From: Candidatus Rifleibacteriota bacterium
GTDB taxonomy: Bacteria; Riflebacteria; Ozemobacteria; Ozemobacterales; Ozemobacteraceae
Direction: 5' to 3'
DNA length: 10,588 nt
Assembly (NCBI GenBank): GCA_029560455.1
Contig: JAKQKW010000198.1
Coordinates: 1-10,588, forward strand
This document shows positions 1-5,328 of the stretch, piece after piece; position 1 is the first letter of the stretch; each line of letters begins with the position of its first letter. The notes beneath the pieces are model-generated. The model was given only the letters and a program-made list of their open reading frames with translations, was not told the DNA's origin and ran no database searches. Made by a program: the position numbers and the translations under genes.

Positions 1-125
1 CAGCCCTGCTCTTTCTTCAGGAGCTGGTTGAGAAAGTCGATCAGCAGGTCTTTGTTATACTCTTCACCAAACAGCTTCTTGAAGCCGAAGTCGGTGAACG
101 GGTTCAAATAGGTGGCCGTCTGCAT
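1..125 (-). CDS. Rpn-family nuclease, 5' end only (partial at the contig edge)
   Basis: Reading leftward from the ATG at 125..123, this is the N-terminal end of an Rpn (PDDEXK_2) recombination-promoting nuclease/putative transposase. It opens with the family signature YLNPFTDFGFKKLFGEE and runs off the contig edge after about 41 residues. It is identical to residues 1-41 of the copy at 10572..10021. GAGGT, a good ribosome binding site, lies at 132..136, seven bases from the start codon. If the contig is circular this is not a separate gene but the beginning of the right-hand copy. If it is linear, it is a second, edge-truncated copy whose body may differ. Confidence 0.85.
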   Translation of the reverse strand, partial: MQTATYLNPFTDFGFKKLFGEEYNKDLLIDFLNQLLKKEQG

Positions 126-141
126 TGAAATACCTCGCTAC
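1..141. repeat. Terminal direct repeat, left copy (identical to 10448..10588)
   Basis: The first 141 bases are identical, base for base, to the last 141 bases of the window. The repeat covers the first 41 codons and the ribosome binding site of the Rpn nuclease gene. A 141-base exact overlap is the usual signature of a contig that closed on itself in a de Bruijn assembly with k = 141. It therefore marks either a circular molecule of 10,447 bp or a loop through a multicopy gene. It does not look like a biological long terminal repeat, because it starts in mid-codon and ends in a leader. Confidence 0.95.
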
Positions 142-149
142 GAGTTTCC

Positions 150-158
150 ATTATATCA
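150..158 (-). promoter_or_regulatory. Extended -10 promoter for the Rpn gene
   Basis: On the minus strand the sequence reads TGATATAAT, a perfect TATAAT hexamer (150..155) preceded by the extended -10 dinucleotide TG. No good -35 hexamer is visible 16-18 bases upstream, which fits an extended -10 promoter. It lies about 25 bases upstream of the Rpn start codon, with a GAGGT ribosome binding site in between. A transcript from here would have a short leader. Confidence 0.5.
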
Positions 159-253
159 TTTTTTTGTCTTTGCGGGTCTGCTGCGGGGCTTTTTTTGAGC
201 CACAGCGAGACCTTGCCACCGTATAATCTGACAAGTCTTTCGACTTCACGGAT

Positions 254-294
254 AAGCTGTTATTGAGACCGAAAAAAGCAGCGCTAATTTTTGG
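254..294. repeat. 23-nt direct repeat plus imperfect hairpin, copy 1
   Basis: The sequence AAGCTGTTATTGAGACC followed by GAAAAA (254..276) recurs exactly at 1185..1207. In both copies it leads into an inverted repeat; here the arms are CCGAAAAAAGC and GCTAATTTTTGG around a 3-base loop (269..294), with a wobble and a bulge. The copies lie in the same orientation, 931 bp apart, one on each side of the HepT/MntA pair. This copy is also downstream of mntA on the minus strand and could act as its terminator, since the minus strand ends in a run of T. The family is not recognised. Confidence 0.7.
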
Positions 295-339
295 ATCGGA
301 GGTTATGGGTTCCCTCGGGTGGCGGGATTTGCGACCAGC

Positions 340-690
340 TCAGATCCCGTTATTTGATTGGTCTTCTTGGCTCGGGCTTTGCGAGTTCGTTAAAATCAGA
401 TGCTCGGCCTTGATGTTATTCCTGAAATTTTCGGGCAGTTCGCTCCAGTCGAACAGATCGACACGGAACGGCAGATTGCTTTCGTCGAAAGCTTCCTTGA
501 GGCTGAAAACCTGGAGCTTTTTTTCGGGGCCGGCAAAAACAACCAGATCGAGATCCGATTTCGCATTGGCAGTGCCACGCATGCGCGAACCATAAGCCCA
601 GACGACTATGCCTGGCAGATGCAGCTGCAGCAGATCCAGAATGATTTTCTGCTGTTCGGGCGAGACGCCGGGCAGAACGGTCACTGCCAT
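340..690 (-). CDS. mntA: MntA-type minimal nucleotidyltransferase, antitoxin of a HEPN-MNT pair
   Basis: This 116-residue protein is a minimal nucleotidyltransferase of the HI0073/MntA type. The active site is complete: GSRMRG at residues 34-39, SDLDL at 45-49 with the two metal-binding aspartates D46 and D48, and a third carboxylate D78 in RVDLFDW. In characterised pairs this enzyme transfers AMP to a tyrosine of its HEPN partner and so silences the toxin. That activity is known for the family and inferred here. The ATG lies inside the end of hepT (10-bp overlap), with GGTGAG just upstream, so the two are translationally coupled. The last dozen residues are polar and poorly conserved in character. 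Length is normal for the family, and nothing looks damaged. Confidence 0.88.
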   Translation of the reverse strand: MAVTVLPGVSPEQQKIILDLLQLHLPGIVVWAYGSRMRGTANAKSDLDLVVFAGPEKKLQVFSLKEAFDESNLPFRVDLFDWSELPENFRNNIKAEHLILTNSQSPSQEDQSNNGI

Positions 691-1097
691 GACTCACCAC
701 TGATCGTCTGATAGAGATCTATGGCATTGCTGATAAAGTCACTCATGAGTTCAAGTGCCGCTTTGGCTTTTTCGCCGCTGTAATCGTGTGCCGTGCTGGT
801 TCTGGCATCTGCGTATTCAAGCCATTGCTCGACCGGTGCCGAAAAAAGATCGTTCTCGAAGGCCATTCGGAATACCGGCTTGGGGCTGTTCGGAACCTCC
901 GGGATACCGAGTTCTTCTATCAAATAACGTTTGAGGGTTTTCCACATGCAGTCATAGCATACTTCAAAACGCTGAATAACCGACTCGGCTACCGCTTCCT
1001 GCAGAAGTTTGGGCTGTGAAGAATCGAAAGTGCGGTAATTTTCAAACTGCAGCTGCAGATGCCTGAGAGACTTTTGCAACTTATCGTATTCGATCAT
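681..1097 (-). CDS. hepT: HepT-like HEPN protein (HI0074 family), toxin of a HEPN-MNT pair
   Basis: This 138-residue all-helical protein belongs to the HI0074-like nucleotidyltransferase-substrate-binding/HEPN family. The N-terminal half carries the family stretch ESVIQRFEVCYDCMWK (residues 38-53). The C-terminal half carries RTSTAHDY, an exact R-x4-H-x-Y motif (R99, H104, Y106), the RNase site of HEPN toxins; the tyrosine is the residue AMPylated by MntA in studied systems. AGGAG at 1106..1110 sits eight bases before the ATG and supports this start. The gene is first in a two-gene operon and overlaps mntA by 10 bp, the usual order. Upstream lies a promoter with repeats and a palindrome, suggesting autoregulation. 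The gene appears intact, so an active toxin-antitoxin pair is plausible. Confidence 0.88.
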   Translation of the reverse strand: MIEYDKLQKSLRHLQLQFENYRTFDSSQPKLLQEAVAESVIQRFEVCYDCMWKTLKRYLIEELGIPEVPNSPKPVFRMAFENDLFSAPVEQWLEYADARTSTAHDYSGEKAKAALELMSDFISNAIDLYQTISGESWQ

Positions 1098-1130
1098 GTG
1101 TCATTCTCCTGCGGCCCGCTCGTTTCTGGC

Positions 1131-1168
1131 ATAACTCATCGCAGTATAACTCATCGCAGTATAACTCA
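1131..1168. repeat. 15-bp tandem repeat, 2.5 copies, in the hepT promoter region
   Basis: ATAACTCATCGCAGT occurs at 1131..1145 and 1146..1160, exactly, followed by the first eight bases of a third copy at 1161..1168. The array lies between the hepT start codon and its predicted -35 box. Each full junction recreates TATACT on the minus strand (1143..1148 and 1158..1163), so the repeat duplicates the predicted -10 hexamer. It may be an operator array for the HepT/MntA complex, or simply a local duplication. Confidence 0.8.
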
Positions 1169-1186
1169 GGGTATACCCTTGAGCAA
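1158..1186 (-). promoter_or_regulatory. Promoter and palindromic operator of hepT-mntA
   Basis: On the minus strand, TTGCTC (1186..1181) and TATACT (1163..1158) are separated by exactly 17 bases, a fair sigma-70 arrangement with a strong -10. The spacer contains the perfect 10-bp palindrome GGGTATACCC (1169..1178), extended by CTCA/TTGAG arms to nearly 20 bp. A repressor bound there would block polymerase. Together with the 15-bp tandem repeats just downstream this is a typical layout for an autoregulated toxin-antitoxin operon. Predicted from sequence only. Confidence 0.5.
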
Positions 1187-1226
1187 GCTGTTATTGAGAC
1201 CGAAAAATAGCGTTGCTATTTTTCGG
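1185..1226. repeat. 23-nt direct repeat plus perfect hairpin, copy 2
   Basis: This is the second copy of the 23-base repeat (1185..1207). It runs into a perfect inverted repeat with 12-bp arms, CCGAAAAATAGC and GCTATTTTTCGG, around a GTT loop (1200..1226). The arms are symmetrical in A and T tracts, so the structure could terminate transcription in either direction between hepT and the downstream small gene. With copy 1 it brackets the HepT/MntA pair. The left end of the repeat also overlaps the predicted -35 box of hepT. Confidence 0.75.
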
Positions 1227-1239
1227 GAGGGTGCGGAAT

Positions 1240-1269
1240 TTGCCAGCGCTGTTGTGCGGATGTTACAAT
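1240..1269 (+). promoter_or_regulatory. Sigma-70-like promoter of the small gene at 1276, apparently leaderless
   Basis: TTGCCA (1240..1245) and TACAAT (1264..1269) each match consensus at five of six positions and are 18 bases apart. The ATG at 1276 lies only six bases after the -10 box, so transcription would start at or next to the start codon. No ribosome binding site is visible, which agrees with a leaderless message. Confidence 0.5.
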
Positions 1270-1275
1270 ATATAA

Positions 1276-1470
1276 ATGGAAAAAAACGTTGTCAAAATAC
1301 TACGCAACTTGAAACAAACGCCGGCTGATGATTTTGTGGCCGGCACTCCGGCCGGCCGCATCGCCATGGTCTGGCCGATTACCGAAGAGCTGGCTTCGCT
1401 GAGCCCAAAACACAATGTTGAACAACGATTACAAAGAGATGTTACAGTGCTTAAACGCCGAAAGAGTTGA
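1276..1470 (+). CDS. Small protein paired with a downstream nucleotidyltransferase
   Basis: This 64-residue protein has the shape of the short proteins often encoded immediately upstream of AbiEii/MNT-like nucleotidyltransferases. It has a central RIAMVWPITEELASL segment (about residues 28-42) and a basic end, NVEQRLQRDVTVLKRRKS, closely resembling the R-L-x-R-x-V-x-x-L-x-R-R tail I associate with that group. Its last 56 bases overlap the nucleotidyltransferase in another frame, and both readings look family-like there, so the overlap seems real. It starts at an ATG next to a good promoter with no ribosome binding site. The role is unknown; a partner or antitoxin-like function is inferred from position alone. 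Its partner is broken, so it may be an orphan. Confidence 0.6.
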   Translation: MEKNVVKILRNLKQTPADDFVAGTPAGRIAMVWPITEELASLSPKHNVEQRLQRDVTVLKRRKS

Positions 1471-1791
1471 TTATCTGCTCATCGGTGCTTATGCCATGGC
1501 TGTCCATGGTTTCCCCCGGGCAACCATGGATATAGATATCTGGGTAAAACCATCCACAGCCAACGCTTCGGCTTTCTGGAAAGCACTTGCGCCAAGAAGA
1601 AGCGATATTATTACCGGAGTTTCGGCCCTGAATTTTGACGAGACGATTGAAAGGGCCATCGAGGTTGAGATAGAAGGTTTAAAAGTCCTTATCCCTTCTG
1701 TTTCAGACCTCATAGCCAATAAAAAGCCACCGGTCGCACCAAAGACCTGGCAGATGTCGAAAGTCTGCAGTCAATAACTGATAGAACCTGA
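1415..1791 (+). pseudogene. Decayed AbiEii/MNT-like nucleotidyltransferase (internal deletion and frameshift)
   Basis: The N-terminus has the nucleotidyltransferase signature: VDYLLIGAYAMAVHGFPRAT (residues 18-37), then DIDIWV with D39 and D41. Two faults are visible. Between KALA and PRRSDIITG (around 1585..1600) the family normally has some 30 more residues, ending in a FQIGV-type strand; here they are missing without loss of frame. At the A-run 1721..1725 the frame shifts: the open frame ends at 1777 with NKKPPVAPKTWQM, whereas adding one base restores NKKATGRTKDLADVESLQ and a stop at 1791, the expected family ending. The third catalytic-fold region is therefore compromised, and the protein is probably inactive. 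It overlaps the upstream small gene by 56 bases. The shift could also be a sequencing error in a homopolymer. Confidence 0.65.
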
Positions 1792-1820
1792 AAAAAACAT
1801 GCATAACGACAAAAACATCA

Positions 1821-1919
1821 TCATTCCCGGTGCCGCCAGCTCTTCCTCGACGGTTCTCTCGACAAACAGCTGAGCATGCCGGCCGGACGGTTGTGAACCA
1901 GAACTTCAGCCATTTTCAT
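1821..1919 (-). pseudogene. Possible HipA N-terminal remnant
   Basis: From the ATG at 1919 the minus strand reads 32 codons beginning MKMAEVLVHNRPAGMLS, which resembles the first strands of HipA-family kinases (a V-x-V-x-x-x-P/L-A-G-x-L-S pattern). The resemblance then stops abruptly and the frame ends at 1821. An upstream frame ending PIDRERLLNENG closes at 1906, overlapping this start by a few bases as a preceding antitoxin gene would. If this reading is right, it is the remaining junction of a HipBA-type operon. The evidence is a short similarity from memory, and the plus strand offers competing short frames. Confidence 0.25.
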
Positions 1920-1995
1920 TCAGCAGCCTTTCGCGGTCGATCGGCACCGCACCTGGTCCTTTGTCACATTTGAGTTCAAGGGACGACAATTTGCA

Positions 1996-2079
1996 CGTCA
2001 TCCCTGCGCTTGTGCCCAGGAGGGGTAAAGGCAGGGATCTAAGCCTTGTCGATGAGATTCCCGCTTTCGCGTGATGACG
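1996..2079. repeat. REP-like intergenic inverted repeat
   Basis: The outer arms CGTCATC (1996..2002) and GATGACG (2073..2079) are exact inverted repeats. Inside are further related pieces: TCCCTGCGCTTGTGCC against GGCAGGGATCTA, and GATTCCCGCTTTCGCGTGATGACG, a degenerate form of the common GATTCCCGCTTTCGCGGG-type intergenic repeat. The element lies just past the end of the chaperone operon and could fold in its transcript as a 3' stabiliser or terminator. It looks like a worn copy of a genome-wide family. Confidence 0.5.
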
Positions 2080-2144
2080 GATTAGTCAGATATTTGATTC
2101 AGGGTTTGGCGGCGAAGATGGTCAGCAGCAGATTTAGTCGCTTT

Positions 2145-2468
2145 TTAATGAATTCGATCTGTTCGTTCATCTGCTGCTGGTTTATCAGTTGTTGGCTGTG
2201 GGGAATGCTTCGGGCTGGCGAGGAGTTTTCGGGAGAGAAGCAGGCCGACCCTTGCCTGACGGTTGTTCTGCAGGTGCAGAGAGTCGAGAAAGCAGGCGGC
2301 CGCTTCGGTAAAATTCCCGGCCAGCAGATGGTCTCTGCCGGCATTTCGCAATTTGGCAGCCTTCCGGAGCAGCAACAATATGCCTGAAAGGTCTGAACCA
2401 CACCGATGGCAGGTGGCCTTGCCGGTTAAGGTGGCGCGGCATACCGGGCAGCGCAACATGATGGTCAT
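2145..2468 (-). CDS. Small zinc-ribbon protein of the Hsp70 operon
   Basis: This 107-residue protein begins with a rubredoxin-like zinc ribbon: CPVC (C7, C10) and CHRC (C20, C23) in the pattern CPVCRATLTG...CHRCGSDLS. A helical stretch follows, RKAAKLRNAGRDHLLAGNFTE, and then CFLDSLHLQNN, resembling one TPR hairpin. It starts three bases after the Hsp70 stop, with GAGGAA at 2478..2483 as ribosome binding site, so it is the last gene of the operon. The function is unknown; zinc-ribbon/TPR proteins of this form accompany satellite Hsp70 operons and may act as adaptors (inference). The C-terminus (SPKHSPQPTTDKPA...) looks like out-of-frame sequence: removing one G from the run 2200..2203 gives a longer ending, QQLINQQQMNEQIEFIKKRL and on to a stop at 2099. 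Confidence 0.75.
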   Translation of the reverse strand: MTIMLRCPVCRATLTGKATCHRCGSDLSGILLLLRKAAKLRNAGRDHLLAGNFTEAAACFLDSLHLQNNRQARVGLLLSRKLLASPKHSPQPTTDKPAADERTDRIH

Positions 2469-2471
2469 GGC

Positions 2472-4307
2472 TCAGGCTTCCTCGATAAAATACAGCAGGT
2501 TGTCGAGTTCGCGGACGGCGGCGTTGATATCAGTTTCTGAGCCGTTCTCAAGGGAGCTGGACAGGCCCGCGGTCAGAGTTTCGTATTCCGCAAGGTCTTC
2601 TGGTGTGACGGCTTTGCGGGCCGCCATCGCTCGCGCCAGCAGTTGCCGGGCTTTGACCTTGTAAGAGGGTTCGTTGTCATTGCTGCCGGCTGCAGCTTCT
2701 GCGTGTTTCGGCAGCAGCTGTTCCATTTCATGTATGAAGCTGCGTTCATTTTCGGTTGCCTGCGGGCGGTTCGGGCCGAAAAAGCCGTCGAGATTGGCTC
2801 TTGCATTATCAAGATCCTTGCCGGCCATGGCGCCGAGAGCATTTTCGATACGAACACGCTTTGAAAGACCGGTGGCTTTTTCTACCACGGTAACGTGCAG
2901 AATGCCGTTCAGGTCGAGTTCAAGGGTGCAGAGAATTTTGTTGCCTGCCGGCAGATTCGAAAAACCATCGGCGGTGAATTTGCCGATTCTGATGTTATGA
3001 TCGACCAGCTGGTGTTCACCCTGGTAAATTTCGCAGTTCCAGGCGGTCTGATTGTCGACCATTGTGTAGTAAACCTCTGTTTTTCTGACGGGAAGGGGCG
3101 TGCCTTTTTTGATTACCGGTGAGAAAGCATTCCAGATCGGCAGACCAAGCGAACCTTCGCTCGCAACCATAGGCCCGAAAGAATATGGAGTAATATCGAC
3201 GAGAACCTTGCCTTCGTCATGGCCGCTCAATCTTGCGGCCATGATACCGGCACCGGTCGCCACGGCCAGATCTGGGTGCACATCCTGACGTGGAACCCGG
3301 CCAAGCGTCTCTTCCAGGCGTTTTAAAATAAGAGGGGTTCTGGTCATGCCGCCCACCGGAATTACTGCGTCGAGGTCAGAAGCGCGGCAATTTGCGTCGC
3401 TGAGCGCCTGAGATACACTGATAAAAGTTTTTTCAATCAGTGGGTTTACCAGTTCTTCATAACGTTCCCGGGAAATTTCCATGGAAAAGTTTACCGGCAG
3501 GCCATTTTTTTGCAGCAGGTTTTCTTCGAGAATTTTCGCAAAGGGGGCATGGCTCAATTCGTGTTTCGCTGCAATGGCAGCAGTGGTGAGACGGCTCATT
3601 GCCACAGAATTGGAGCGAATGTCCGGGTTTCCATCTCTAATCAAAGCTTCGACAATCTCGTTGAGCAGCAGACGGTCAAAGTCATCGCCGCCCAGTCTCG
3701 GGTCGCCGTGGCTGGCTAAAACTTCGGTCACTCCATCGCGGGTTTCAACTATCGAAACGTCAAAAGTGCCGCCACCGAGGTCATAAACCAGTACACGACG
3801 ACTTTTGCCGGGTTCGGCCGCAAAAGCCAGAGAAGCGGCAGTCGGTTCATTGATGATGCGCTCAACCTTGAAGCCGGCAATAACTCCGGCATCGTGCGTT
3901 GCCTGGCGCTGAGAATCAGAAAAATAAGCCGGAACGGTGATCACGCAACGGTTGATCGGCCGGCCGGCAAAGAGTTCGGCCCTGGTTTTGAGCTCGCGCA
4001 GTATCATGGCAGAAATTTCCTGGGGTCTGAACTTTTTATCGCCAAGCGGGATTTCTTCATCAAACCCCATTTGGCGCTTGACTGAGACAACGGTCCGTTC
4101 CGGAAAAAGCAGTCTTTGATTACGTGCCTGAGTTCCCACCAGAAGCTTGCCGTCATGAGCCAGGCTGACCACTGAAGGCATGATGGTTTCACCCTCGAAA
4201 GAAACGACTACGATGTTGCCGTTGCTGAAAATGGCGGCTTCAGAATTTGTCGTACCCAGGTCTATGCCAACGATCATTTCTGAATCAAGAGTGAGTGAAT
4301 TTTTCAT
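2472..4307 (-). CDS. Hsp70 chaperone, HscC-like satellite DnaK
   Basis: This 611-residue Hsp70 has a complete nucleotide-binding domain (about 11-365): phosphate-1 loop GIDLGTTNS (14-22), catalytic lysine K77 in SVKRQMG, NEPTAASLAF (153-162), phosphate-2 DLGGGTFD (176-183) and adenosine motif VGGMTRTP (318-325). The linker reads GKVLVDITPYSFG (366-378), closer to HscC-type linkers than to DnaK's DVLLLDVTP. A substrate-binding beta domain follows to about 490, then a shortened helical lid ending in an acidic tail without DnaK's EEV-like end. It binds ATP and unfolded clients in the cytoplasm. The ATG overlaps the grpE-like stop by 4 bp, with a strong GGAGGT at 4314..4319. A second in-frame ATG at residue 11 is less likely. 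It looks intact and is probably a paralogue dedicated to this operon. Confidence 0.95.
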   Translation of the reverse strand: MKNSLTLDSEMIVGIDLGTTNSEAAIFSNGNIVVVSFEGETIMPSVVSLAHDGKLLVGTQARNQRLLFPERTVVSVKRQMGFDEEIPLGDKKFRPQEISAMILRELKTRAELFAGRPINRCVITVPAYFSDSQRQATHDAGVIAGFKVERIINEPTAASLAFAAEPGKSRRVLVYDLGGGTFDVSIVETRDGVTEVLASHGDPRLGGDDFDRLLLNEIVEALIRDGNPDIRSNSVAMSRLTTAAIAAKHELSHAPFAKILEENLLQKNGLPVNFSMEISRERYEELVNPLIEKTFISVSQALSDANCRASDLDAVIPVGGMTRTPLILKRLEETLGRVPRQDVHPDLAVATGAGIMAARLSGHDEGKVLVDITPYSFGPMVASEGSLGLPIWNAFSPVIKKGTPLPVRKTEVYYTMVDNQTAWNCEIYQGEHQLVDHNIRIGKFTADGFSNLPAGNKILCTLELDLNGILHVTVVEKATGLSKRVRIENALGAMAGKDLDNARANLDGFFGPNRPQATENERSFIHEMEQLLPKHAEAAAGSNDNEPSYKVKARQLLARAMAARKAVTPEDLAEYETLTAGLSSSLENGSETDINAAVRELDNLLYFIEEA

Positions 4308-5014
4308 TTGCTGACCTCCACGTCGGCATAACGCCAGATCTGGTTGTAACGATAATATCCGCTGCGTAAAACGCTGGTAACTTTCCCTGAGTCGCCGCCG
4401 ACAGCTGTGCTGACCAATACGGCCCGCATGGTTGACGGGTCAAAAGCGTCGCCACACAGGCCGAAACGGCGCATACCTGCTGCAGCCAGAGCCGCGTCAA
4501 ATCGTTGCATTGTGAAATCGAGTCCCTGCAACAGGGCTTCCATGACCGCTTTATCGCCGGTAAGGCGCCGCAGTATTCCGTATGCTTCGAGGCGCTGCCG
4601 AATCTGCAGAGTAGTCTGAAACAGGCGGTCGTGAACTTCGACAAAGTGCTCGACCAGCTCGACCTGTGCTTCTTCCCGATATCGTTCACGAACATTGCAA
4701 TCGTCTGCAATGGTTGCTTCTGCAGCTGTCTGGGCCGGCCTGCCGGCGGCGGACAGGTTGTCGATGCGGCCGCTCAGACTGCCGATGTCTTCAAGCAGCT
4801 TACGGTAACCCCTTGTCTGCAGCCGGAACTCTTCGGTCAGAGCTGTTACTGCCGAGCAGAGCGAAAAAAGGTCGGGTTCGCGAATGTTGTCTGGAAGGTC
4901 TTCGCTGAGCAGCTCCATCTCCGGGTTATCGGCCATGAGTTCTTCTACCCAGCTGTCAATGCGTTCTAACAGCATGTTTCGCAATAGCTCTTTTTTGTCG
5001 GTTGCGGTAGTCAT
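4304..5014 (-). CDS. GrpE-type nucleotide exchange factor of the satellite Hsp70
   Basis: This 236-residue protein has a long predicted helical N-terminal part, including an acidic stretch (EELMADNPEMELLSEDLPDN, about 24-43) and coiled-coil-like segments to about 160. It then has a clear GrpE head: LAAAGMRRFGLCGDAFDP, followed by VTSVLRSGYYRYNQIWRYADVEVSK at the very end. The GrpE head opens the Hsp70 nucleotide cleft to release ADP. The usual HEA after DP is STMRAV here, so the family fit is divergent. I prefer the ATG at 5014, five bases after the J-protein stop; an in-frame GTG at 5065 would add 17 residues but lies inside the J gene. No strong ribosome binding site is seen, consistent with coupling to the upstream gene. 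The 3' end overlaps the Hsp70 start (ATGA). Confidence 0.88.
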   Translation of the reverse strand: MTTATDKKELLRNMLLERIDSWVEELMADNPEMELLSEDLPDNIREPDLFSLCSAVTALTEEFRLQTRGYRKLLEDIGSLSGRIDNLSAAGRPAQTAAEATIADDCNVRERYREEAQVELVEHFVEVHDRLFQTTLQIRQRLEAYGILRRLTGDKAVMEALLQGLDFTMQRFDAALAAAGMRRFGLCGDAFDPSTMRAVLVSTAVGGDSGKVTSVLRSGYYRYNQIWRYADVEVSK

Positions 5015-5019
5015 GCTTG

Positions 5020-5328
5020 TCAATTTTCTGATTTTTGGGTTGCAGCCTGAACCAGGTCGAGCCACAGTTTGGGGCCAACCGTGCAGACTTTTTTGCCAGA
5101 AGCAAAAACTGACAGAATCTCATCCCGGGTTGGCGGGGTGAATTCCCAATCTAGAGAGGCTGCCAGACGTTTTTCTTCGGTTTGCACGGCCTGAAAAGCC
5201 TCCTGCAGTCGCGTGAATCCCTTCGGGTCTTTGTCGGGAGGGAAAAACCTGAGCTTTGCAAGATAGGCCTCTCTGACCGTTGTGTCATCGGCATCAGCGG
5301 TAATGCCAAGAATTTCGAATGGATTCAT
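5020..5328 (-). CDS. Minimal J-domain protein with PPD in place of HPD
   Basis: This 102-residue protein is little more than a J domain. It starts MNPFEILGITADADDTTVREAYLAK (helices I and II), then RFFPPDKDPKGFTRLQEAF, then helix III to about residue 50, with no glycine/phenylalanine or zinc-finger region. J proteins stimulate Hsp70 ATPase through HPD; here the loop reads PPD, so the otherwise near-invariant histidine is proline while the aspartate remains. Because the rest of the fold is well kept and the operon is intact, I take this as specialisation for its own Hsp70 rather than decay. I recall similar PPD/PPE forms in related satellite operons, though I cannot verify that here. The start overlaps the stop of the upstream gene by 4 bp, implying coupled translation. 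Confidence 0.85.
   Translation of the reverse strand: MNPFEILGITADADDTTVREAYLAKLRFFPPDKDPKGFTRLQEAFQAVQTEEKRLAASLDWEFTPPTRDEILSVFASGKKVCTVGPKLWLDLVQAATQKSEN

Larger units (their letters stand above)
1792..2098. other. Gene-poor stretch between the broken nucleotidyltransferase and the chaperone operon
   Basis: No intact gene is supported in these 307 bases. The left two thirds hold a possible HipA-like remnant on the minus strand and short competing open frames on both strands (for example 1799..1873 on the plus strand, 24 codons, no recognisable product). The right third is occupied by a REP-like inverted repeat. It reads as eroded intergenic DNA between two modules. Confidence 0.6.

Noticed and set aside
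222..227. Plus-strand TATAAT as a promoter
   Set aside because: No -35 hexamer lies at a sensible distance (TTGAGC is 21 bases away) and no plus-strand gene follows.
263..711. Plus-strand open frames opposite the mntA gene
   Set aside because: They are antisense shadows of a gene with a complete nucleotidyltransferase active site and give no family-like sequence.
1131..1168. CRISPR array
   Set aside because: The 15-bp units are directly abutting with no spacers, number only two and a half, and no cas gene is present.
254..1226. Integron gene cassette flanked by attC sites
   Set aside because: The repeats lack paired RYYYAAC/GTTRRRY core sites and there is no integrase in view.
5015..5065. 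GTG at 5065 as start of the GrpE-type protein
   Set aside because: It would place 17 extra residues inside the J-protein gene in another frame; the ATG at 5014, five bases after the J stop, matches the operon spacing.
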